This document shows, in pieces, positions 1 to 5,635 of a stretch of DNA of 6,466 bases. Under the pieces are notes generated by a model that saw only the letters and a program-made list of their open reading frames with translations, had not been told where the DNA came from and did not search any database. The position numbers and the translations under genes are program-made. Numbering within the stretch: position 1 is the stretch's first letter; each line of letters begins with the position of its first letter. Origin of the DNA: Candidatus Segetimicrobium genomatis (lineage in GTDB: Bacteria > Sysuimicrobiota > Sysuimicrobiia > Sysuimicrobiales > Segetimicrobiaceae); NCBI GenBank assembly GCA_005883865.1, contig VBAO01000206.1, forward strand, positions 1 through 6,466, written 5' to 3'.

Positions 1-919
1 AGCGATCGCCCTCCTCCCCATCCTCCTCGGGGTGTCCGCGACCGCCTTCCTGTTGATCCACCTCCTCCCCGGAGACCCCGCGACGGTCTATCTCGGAGAG
101 CACGCCACCCCCGAGTCCATCGCGCGCGTCCAGCACGAGTTCGGGCTGGACCGGCCGCTGCCCGTGCAGTACGCGGTCTACCTGTGGCACGCGATCAGGG
201 GCGATTTTGGAGATTCGCTGGAGACCCATCGCAAAGTCATCGTCGAGTTCTTCCCCAGATTTCCCGCGACGATCGAGCTCTCGCTCGGCGCGATCACGGT
301 CGCCCTCCTGGTGGGGATCCCCATCGGCCTCCTCTCGGCCGCACAGCCCAACTCCATCTTCGACCGAATCGGGATGGCCGTCGCCCTGACCGGGGTGTCG
401 CTCCCGGTGTTCTGGCTCGGGCTGATGCTCGTGTACATCTTCAGCGTCTACTTCCACAGCCTCCCGACGAGCGGCCACGGAAATTTTCCGGCCGCGGGAG
501 ACGCGCTCCGCCACCTCATCCTGCCCAGCATCACCCTCTCGTCCTACTCGACCGCGATCATCGCGCGGATGACCCGGGCGTCCATGCTGGACGCGCTGCA
601 CCAGGACTACATCCGGACCGCCCGCGCCAAAGGACTGGCCGGGCGGGCGGTCGTCATCGGGCACGGCCTTCGCAATGCCCTCCTTCCGGTGGTCACGGTG
701 ATCGGCCTCCAGGTCGGCTCGCTCCTGACCGGGGCGATCCTCACCGAGACGATCTTCTCCTGGCCGGGGGTCGGGCGGTTCATGTACGACTCGATTCTCT
801 TCCGCGACTACCCGGTGATCCTGGCGGGCATCTTACTGTTCTCGCTCGTGTTCGTGCTCGTCAACCTCTGCGTGGACGTCCTGTATGCTTTCCTCGACCC
901 CCGAATCCGCTACGCCTAG
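1..919 (+). CDS. dppB: DppB/OppB-type ABC transporter permease, 5' end cut by window edge
   Basis: This is one of the two membrane permeases of a peptide-type (DppBC/OppBC/NikBC) ABC importer, which forms the transmembrane channel together with the next gene's product. The frame is open from base 2. It reads AIALLPILLG before the GTG at 32, which matches the first membrane helix of this family, so the true start lies left of the window and GTG 32 is internal. Counting residues from that GTG, the family N-terminal motif LLPGDPA is at 11-17. Hydrophobic segments lie near 80-103, 113-140, 213-237 and 262-287. The cytoplasmic EAA loop that docks on the ATPase is at about 191-220 (YIRTARAKGL, then NALLP). 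The end, FLDPRIRYA, is the usual C-terminus. About 10 residues are missing at the front (inference). The substrate cannot be told from the permease: di- or oligopeptides, glutathione or nickel are all possible. The last 35 bases overlap the next gene. Confidence 0.93.
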   Translation, partial: AIALLPILLGVSATAFLLIHLLPGDPATVYLGEHATPESIARVQHEFGLDRPLPVQYAVYLWHAIRGDFGDSLETHRKVIVEFFPRFPATIELSLGAITVALLVGIPIGLLSAAQPNSIFDRIGMAVALTGVSLPVFWLGLMLVYIFSVYFHSLPTSGHGNFPAAGDALRHLILPSITLSSYSTAIIARMTRASMLDALHQDYIRTARAKGLAGRAVVIGHGLRNALLPVVTVIGLQVGSLLTGAILTETIFSWPGVGRFMYDSILFRDYPVILAGILLFSLVFVLVNLCVDVLYAFLDPRIRYA

Positions 920-1799
920 CCTCGCCACGCATCCCGTGATGCGCCGCTCCGAGCGGTCGGCGTGGCGCATGGCCGTGAAGCGATTCTGGCGGAACGGGAA
1001 TGCGCGCACCGGCTTCACCCTGATCGTCCTGTTCACCCTCATCGCGATCTTCGCCCCCAGAATCGCGCCCGAAGGATACGATGACGAGAACCTGGCGGGG
1101 CGCCTCCGGCCGCCGACGGCTCAGCACTGGTTCGGCACCGACGAATTGGGGCGGGACGTGTTCAGCCGGGTGATCTACGGGGCCCGCATCTCGATGACGG
1201 TTGGGTTTCTCGCGGTGACCGGGGCGCTGGCCAGCGGGTCGCTGCTCGGCATCGCTGCGGGGTACCTCGGGGGACGCGTGGACGGCGCGATCATGCGGAC
1301 GATGGACGTCATGTTGGCGTTCCCGTCCGTGATCCTCGCGATCGGCATCGTCGCCATGCGCGGTCCCGGACTCAACAACACCATCCTCGCCGTCAGCATC
1401 GTCAACATCCCCGTGTACGCGCGGGTCGCCCGCGCGTCCACGCTGGCGATCAAGGAACACGAGTACGTCACGGCCGCGCGTGCGATGGGCGCGCGCGCCT
1501 GGCGGATTCTGATGAGGGTCATCCTCCCGAACGGCGCGTCTCCGCTGGTCGTCCAGGGGACCCTCGGGGTGGCGGGCGCGATTCTCGATGCGGCCGCGCT
1601 GGGGTTCCTGGGACTGGGCGCCCAGCCTCCGGCGCCCGAGTGGGCCGTCATGCTCTCGGACAGCTACAAGTACCTGCTGACCGCGTTTTGGGCGGCGCTC
1701 GCCCCCGGGGCCGCGATCGCCGCCGTGGTGCTCAGCTTCAACCTCGCCGGAGACGGCCTCCACGACGCCCTCGACCCCCGTCTGTCGGGATCCTTCTAA
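885..1799 (+). CDS. dppC: DppC/OppC-type ABC transporter permease
   Basis: This is the second permease of the same importer, 304 residues, close to the family norm of about 280-310. The family N-terminal block HWFGTDELGRDVFSRVIYGA is at residues 81-100, after the first membrane helix (about 42-59). Further helices lie near 103-128, 142-158, 163-183, 222-245 and 268-288. The EAA loop for ATPase docking is at about 191-217 (YVTAARAMGARAW, then VILPN). FLGLG (241-245) with PEWAVML (252-258), and NLAGDGLHDALDPR (286-299), are typical of DppC. I chose ATG 885, which overlaps dppB by 35 bases with only a weak GGA upstream. ATG 939 or ATG 969 could also serve and would remove the overlap, since the first 18-28 residues are not conserved in the family. 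No ATPase (DppD/DppF) gene follows. The TAA stop overlaps the stop of the convergent hemY, leaving no room for a separate terminator. Confidence 0.94.
   Translation: MLSSTPESATPSLATHPVMRRSERSAWRMAVKRFWRNGNARTGFTLIVLFTLIAIFAPRIAPEGYDDENLAGRLRPPTAQHWFGTDELGRDVFSRVIYGARISMTVGFLAVTGALASGSLLGIAAGYLGGRVDGAIMRTMDVMLAFPSVILAIGIVAMRGPGLNNTILAVSIVNIPVYARVARASTLAIKEHEYVTAARAMGARAWRILMRVILPNGASPLVVQGTLGVAGAILDAAALGFLGLGAQPPAPEWAVMLSDSYKYLLTAFWAALAPGAAIAAVVLSFNLAGDGLHDALDPRLSGSF
1796..1799. other. Overlapping convergent stop codons (CTAA)
   Basis: The four bases CTAA hold TAA of dppC on the plus strand (1797-1799) and TAG of the last hemY frame on the minus strand (1798-1796). The two operons therefore end on top of each other. 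I saw no GC stem plus T-run on either side, so each transcript must end inside the other block, by a factor or by a signal I cannot see. Confidence 0.85.
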
Positions 1800-3150
1800 G
1801 CGCGCCGAAGATCCGCCGCCAGGGCGTGTCCCAGCACGCGCCCGGCCGCCTCTTCCCCCGAGTGGATGCAGTCCGGGACACGCCTCGACCGCCGCGACCC
1901 GCCCGGCATGCCCCACCAGATACTGGGGCATCGCCTCGACGTGCCGGTGCACCCGGGCGAGGTGCGGGGAGGCGGAGATCCCGAGCAGGGGCTCAAGTTC
2001 CTGCCGGGCCGTTGCGGCGAGGGCCGCATCGTCGCGATCCAGGAGGTCCTGGACGTGCGCCCCTCCGAGGAACGCCCGGACCAGGACGGCCCCATCCGGA
2101 GCCCGGCCGGGGTATTTGAGGCTCGAAAACGTGCCGGCAAGGATCTGCTGCCCTTCCGCCTGCGGCACCACGAATCCAAACCCGTCGAGCGCGTGGTCGA
2201 TCTCCGCCCGACGGTACGCCAGGGTGACGAGCGCCGACGACGCATACGGAATCGCCGCGAGCGCGCGGCCGAGGTCCGGATCCCACTCCGCCGCCAGCCG
2301 GGCGGCGCCCGGCGCGGGGATCGCAGGGACGCGGACCATTCGACCGCGCGATTGACGCGACCCGCTGACGAAGTCTCACCGACGAGGGCGGGAGCCGGCG
2401 GGCCACGGCCGAGACCAGGTCCTCCATTCCGCCGGCCAAGGTGACGAACAGGCTCCATCGCGGACCGCTCTCCGCCTCCGCGCGGCTCCGATCCCGCGAC
2501 CGCCGGAGCGCGCGGATGACGCTCCCGTGCCGCCGTTCCATCTCCGCGAACTGCGGCATCGTCGCGGAGAGGCTGACGGCGAAGGGGTCCGCGGCATAGA
2601 TCCCGCTCACGAGGGGCTGGACCACCCGGTCGAGCAGTTCGCGCCCGAACCGTCGGGTCACGAACGCCCCCACGCTTTCGTCTTCGCCCGATCGGCGGCT
2701 GGGCAGGACGAGGTCCATCGCGAGGCGCAGCCTGCCCCGCCAGGAGAGGAGGGGGGATCGCAAAACCGGTCCGAGGCGGCTCGGGGCAAGGACCAGGAAT
2801 CCGTCGGGCAGCGGCACCAGGCGGCCGCAGCGGACGACGAAGGTCCGGCGGAGGCTCCCCTGCGTGGGGATGAGCTGATGACTCAACCCCACCCGGTCAC
2901 AGAGGGCCCGCGCCCACGGCTTCTCCGTCAGAAACGAGTCCGGGCCTCCCTCCACGAGATAGCCGTCGATGCGTTCGGTCGAGATGATCCCGCCGAGCCG
3001 GTCGCGCGCCTCGAGCAGGATGAGGTCCACGGGCGTGCCGCGGGACTTCCCCAGTTCGACGAGCCGGTATGCCGCCGAGAGGCCGGCGATGCCGCCCCCG
3101 ACGACCACGATCCGCGGACTCTCGGACTCCACGACGCGTCCCTGGGCCAT
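1796..3150 (-). pseudogene. hemY: Protoporphyrinogen/coproporphyrinogen oxidase, broken by two frameshifts with apparent internal losses
   Basis: The intact enzyme is an FAD flavoprotein that oxidises coproporphyrinogen III (CgoX, monoderm route) or protoporphyrinogen IX. The start ATG 3150 shares its A with the TGA of hemH. Segment 1 (3150-2341, 270 residues) has the FAD dinucleotide fold VVVGGGIAGLSAA (15-27), the acidic E47 of LLEARDRLGG, GGPDSF (68-73), VVQPLVSGIYAADP (176-189) and the start of the substrate region, TLAGGMEDLV (237-246). Segment 2 (about 2339-1881, another frame) has PAPGAARL, AIPYASSALVTLAY, GFGFVVP, LKYPGRAPDGAVLVRAFLGG and MPQYLVGHAGRV. Segment 3 (about 1882-1796, third frame) has VPDCIHSGEEAAGRVLGHAL. 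The three segments give about 450 residues, against about 460-480 in the family. By eye, some 15-20 conserved residues are missing at each junction, including the FAD-contacting part before PDCI. Without a correction the first frame runs on to a stop at 1993, giving 385 residues of which the last 115 are not oxidase-like. Gene identity is certain; whether the breaks are biological or technical is not. Confidence 0.85.
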
Positions 3151-4079
3151 CACGCCACCGCGCCCGCGAGGACGAGATCGCCCAGCATCCGGATGAATGC
3201 CGGATGCTCCGCCACGGTGCCCGTTCGGTAGAAGGCCAGTCCGGCCGCATCGGCGGTCTCGCGGGCTTCCACGTCGAGGTCGTACAGCACCTCGATGTGG
3301 TCGCAGACGAACCCGATGGGCACGACGACGGCCGCCCCCGCTCCCCGGGGCCCGAGATCCCGGATCACGTCGTTGACGTCCGGGCCCAGCCAGGGCGTCC
3401 TGGGATCTCCGCTCCGGCTCTGATACGCCACCGACCATCGGGGGAGGCTGACCCGGGCGGCCACGAGGCGGCCGGAAGCCGTCAGTTGCTCCACGTAGGG
3501 GCCGTTGGCCGCCATCGCCGATGGGATGCTGTGGGCGGTGAAGATCATGTGGGTGGTGGATCGTTCCTCCGACGGCACAAGGTCCAGCGCCGCCGCCGCC
3601 CGGTCGGCCTGCGCCTCGATGAACCCCGGGTGATCGAACCACGCCCGAAGGTAGGCCACCTCGGGCGCTCCCTCGCCCACCCGCGCACGCGCCTCCGCGA
3701 CGTTCTCGTGGTATTGGTCCCAACTCGAGTAGCTGCGGTGGGGCGCCATCACGATCCCCACGGCGCGCCGCACGCCCTCCGATCGCATGCGCGCCAGGGT
3801 CTCGTGCAGATACGGGGCCCAGTTTCGCATCCCCACGTAGACGGGGATCGCCGGGCCTCGCGAGGCCAGGTCGGCCTCCAGCGCCCGGGCCTGGCGCTGG
3901 GTGAGCTCGGTCAGCGGGGAATGGCCGTCGAACCGCGCGTAGTGGTGGACCACCTCTTCGATCCGCTCGGGCGGGACCCTCCGGCCGCGGACGACGTTGG
4001 CCAGGAACGGCCGGACGTCCTCCATACGGGCCGGCGCTCCAAAGGCGATGAGCAGAACGGCGTCGTGGGGCGGCGCCAT
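3150..4079 (-). CDS. hemH: Ferrochelatase (likely coproporphyrin ferrochelatase, CpfC type)
   Basis: This cytoplasmic enzyme inserts Fe(II) into a porphyrin. In bacteria with the hemEHY arrangement the substrate is usually coproporphyrin III. The product has 309 residues, the normal length for the short monoderm form. The catalytic histidine is H183 in FTAHSIP (180-186). The conserved glutamate is E263 in FVCDHIEVLYDLD (257-269). The family stretch YQSRSGDPRTPWLGPD is at 219-234, and APHRSYSSWDQY is at 112-123. Both active-site positions match Bacillus subtilis numbering (H183/E264) within one residue. The spot matching the iron-coordinating Tyr13 of B. subtilis is Phe13 here (LLIAFGAP), as I recall for actinobacterial-type enzymes. 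There are no cysteines positioned as an obvious 2Fe-2S cluster. ATG 4079 lies one base after the hemE stop, and a GGGAGGAG sits upstream. The TGA shares its last base with the hemY ATG, which points to coupled translation. Confidence 0.96.
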   Translation of the reverse strand: MAPPHDAVLLIAFGAPARMEDVRPFLANVVRGRRVPPERIEEVVHHYARFDGHSPLTELTQRQARALEADLASRGPAIPVYVGMRNWAPYLHETLARMRSEGVRRAVGIVMAPHRSYSSWDQYHENVAEARARVGEGAPEVAYLRAWFDHPGFIEAQADRAAAALDLVPSEERSTTHMIFTAHSIPSAMAANGPYVEQLTASGRLVAARVSLPRWSVAYQSRSGDPRTPWLGPDVNDVIRDLGPRGAGAAVVVPIGFVCDHIEVLYDLDVEARETADAAGLAFYRTGTVAEHPAFIRMLGDLVLAGAVA

Positions 4080-4080
4080 C

Positions 4081-5181
4081 CTAGCGCCGGCTCTCCTCCC
4101 GCACCATTTCCACCAACCCGGCGACGTGCTGCCACGGGGTTCCGGGAAGCACGCCGTGCCCGAGGTTGAAGATGTGCCCCGGCCGGCCGCCCGCGCTCGC
4201 GAGCACGGCCCGAGCGGCCCGCCGGATCGCCTCGAGATCGGCCAGCAGGACCGCAGGATCGAGGTTCCCCTGGACGGCCACGCCGTCGCCGAGGCGGCGC
4301 CAGGCCTGGCCGAGGTCCACGCGCCAGTCCAGGCCGATCACATCGCCCCCGGCCTCCCGCATCAGTTCCAGGAGGCCGGCCGTGTTGGTGCCGAAGTGGA
4401 TGACCGGGACGCCGCCCTCGATGGCGGCGATGACCCCGCGCATATACGGCAGCACGTTGTGACGATAATCGGCGGGCGACAGGCATCCCACCCAGCTGTC
4501 GAAGAGTTGCACCGCCTGCGCGCCCGCGGCGATCTGTCCGTTGAGATATCGGATCGCCAGCCGTGAGAGCTTCTCCATCAACGCCTGCCAGGTGCGCGGC
4601 TCGGTATGCATCACCCGCTTGGTCCGCAGGAAGGCCTGCGACGGACCGCCTTCGATCAAATAGGACGCCAGGGTGAACGGCGCGCCGGCAAACCCGATGA
4701 GCGGCACCCGCCCGCCGAGCGCCCGCCTGGCCAGCCGGATCGCCTCGAACACGAACGGGACCGCCTCGTCGGGGTCCACCTCCGGGAGCCGCTCGACATC
4801 CGAGGGGGTCCTCAGCGGGGCCTGGATGACGGGCCCCTCCCCCTTCGCAAACTCCAACCCGACCCCGAGCGGCTCGGCGACGAGCAGGATGTCGGCGAAG
4901 ATGATCGCCGCGTCGACCTTGAAGCGATCGACCGGAAGCACGGTCACTTCCGCGGCCGCCTCGGGGGTTTTGCAGAGGTCGAGGAGGCTCAGGCGTTCCC
5001 GGATCGCGCGGTACTCGGGCAGATATCGGCCGACCTGCCGCATCAGCCAGATGGGCGTGTATTCGGTCGGCACGCGCCGGCAGGCCAGGAGAAACGGATC
5101 ACGGGCCCCGCCGGAGGCGTGGGCACCGGTGGTCGTGGGTCCGGCATGGGCGCTCGCGCGCCGCTTAACGTCGTCGGCCAT
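4081..5181 (-). CDS. hemE: Uroporphyrinogen-III decarboxylase
   Basis: This cytoplasmic enzyme removes four carboxyl groups from uroporphyrinogen III to give coproporphyrinogen III, with no cofactor. The product has 366 residues from ATG 5181; a GTG at 5184 directly before it would add one residue. Numbering from the ATG, the signature PIWLMRQVGRYLPEYR is at 43-58 with the substrate-binding Arg pair (R48, R52). IIFADIL (93-99) holds the essential Asp97. GFAGAPFTLASYLIEGG is at 163-179 with the conserved Tyr174. FNLGHGVLP is at 338-346 with His342. These are the known UroD active-site elements, all present. The first 28 residues (rich in Ala, Gly, His and Thr) are not part of the family core and look disordered, so the protein is slightly longer than the usual 340-355. 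No other start codon lies before the core. The gene begins 7 bases after the upstream stop, with a poor Shine-Dalgarno, and leads the hemE-hemH-hemY run. Confidence 0.97.
   Translation of the reverse strand: MADDVKRRASAHAGPTTTGAHASGGARDPFLLACRRVPTEYTPIWLMRQVGRYLPEYRAIRERLSLLDLCKTPEAAAEVTVLPVDRFKVDAAIIFADILLVAEPLGVGLEFAKGEGPVIQAPLRTPSDVERLPEVDPDEAVPFVFEAIRLARRALGGRVPLIGFAGAPFTLASYLIEGGPSQAFLRTKRVMHTEPRTWQALMEKLSRLAIRYLNGQIAAGAQAVQLFDSWVGCLSPADYRHNVLPYMRGVIAAIEGGVPVIHFGTNTAGLLELMREAGGDVIGLDWRVDLGQAWRRLGDGVAVQGNLDPAVLLADLEAIRRAARAVLASAGGRPGHIFNLGHGVLPGTPWQHVAGLVEMVREESRR
4093..4100 (-). promoter_or_regulatory. Probable ribosome binding site of hemH inside the hemE 3' end
   Basis: On the minus strand GGGAGGAG reads inside the last codons of hemE and ends 13 bases before ATG 4079. 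It is the only strong purine-rich Shine-Dalgarno-like run at a gene junction of the heme genes. The spacing is slightly long. It supports 4079 as the start of hemH. Confidence 0.5.
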
Positions 5182-5188
5182 CACTGCT

Positions 5189-5632
5189 CTATTTAATCAC
5201 ATCGGCCCTCCGTTGTGACGGTGGCGTCGACCCGGACGATTCCAGGGCGCTGAGCCCCAGGAGCGCAGCAGCGACGACCAGCAATTCCGCGCCCAGCGCG
5301 AGACCCCACCGGTGGCGCCGATGGGGGGCCCAGTGTGACGGAAAAATCTTCGTGTGCCTGCCCGGGGGGCTCTCGGAAAGGTTCTCGAGATCGGGCAGCA
5401 CCCCCCCGGCTGCGCCCGCAAGCATGCCGGCGTCGCGGGACGCGGCTGCCAGGGCGACCACACCGAGCACGCCGCACGCGTCGACCAGCCACATCAGGGG
5501 GTGCAAGGAATCCCGGTGGGGCAGGCCGTCGAGCAACGCATGGGATGCCACCCCCGCCAGGAACGCCCGGTCCGTCCGCTTCGCCAGCCGGCCGAGCGCA
5601 GCGCCGACCAGCGCATGCGTTGTCGGCGACAT
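5189..5632 (-). CDS. Small membrane protein, YdjM/DUF457-like (predicted metal-dependent hydrolase family)
   Basis: The product has 147 residues. The N-terminus SPTTHALVGAALG and the blocks SHALLDGLPHRD (30-41) and GVLPDLEN (77-84) resemble the YdjM/DUF457 membrane family, where conserved His and Asp residues suggest a metal site. Candidate ligands here are His6, His31, Asp35, His39, Asp41 and Asp81. Hydrophobic segments lie near 22-36, 48-64, 68-81 and 110-129, giving about four membrane passes. A basic, His-rich loop at 93-108 (H93, H100, H104, H107) precedes the last helix. The C-terminal 17 residues are polar. Hydrolase activity in this family is a database prediction, not shown, so no reaction is assigned. 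ATG 5632 lies 3 bases after the stop of the upstream peptidase gene, and the gene ends 7 bases before hemE, so it sits inside the same likely transcript. Its relation to heme synthesis is unknown. The family call is from motif memory and is moderate. Confidence 0.72.
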   Translation of the reverse strand: MSPTTHALVGAALGRLAKRTDRAFLAGVASHALLDGLPHRDSLHPLMWLVDACGVLGVVALAAASRDAGMLAGAAGGVLPDLENLSESPPGRHTKIFPSHWAPHRRHRWGLALGAELLVVAAALLGLSALESSGSTPPSQRRADVIK

Positions 5633-5635
5633 CCC

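Noticed and set aside
184..939. Second plus-strand frame inside dppB (251 codons)
   Set aside because: It is Arg/Pro/Asp-rich and out of frame with the permease, which has full family motifs and membrane helices.
861..2339. Long minus-strand frame of 492 codons covering the middle of hemY and all of dppC antisense
   Set aside because: Only its first part (about 2339-1881) is hemY; the rest is low-complexity Arg/Gly/Asp-rich antisense of dppC, typical of a GC-rich shadow frame.
1885..2347. The octamer TCGACCGC lies at both hemY breakpoints (1885-1892 and 2340-2347), suggesting a deletion hotspot
   Set aside because: The same octamer also occurs at 548-555 in dppB with no break, and such 8-mers are not rare in this GC-rich DNA; there is no longer shared repeat.
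1840..2420. Programmed frameshifting in hemY
   Set aside because: I saw no slippery heptamer at either joint, and conserved residues appear to be missing there, which frameshifting would not explain.
3069..4169. Plus-strand frame of 366 codons opposite hemH
   Set aside because: It is antisense to a clear ferrochelatase, is rich in Arg, Gly, His and Pro, and shows no family motif.
4606..5196. Plus-strand frames of 181-196 codons opposite hemE
   Set aside because: They are antisense to the conserved hemE core, with shadow-type composition.
5182..5215. AT-richer patch ATTTAATCAC before hemE as a possible promoter
   Set aside because: It is the coding 3' end of the upstream membrane-protein gene plus a 7-base gap, and no -35/-10 pair with suitable spacing is seen.
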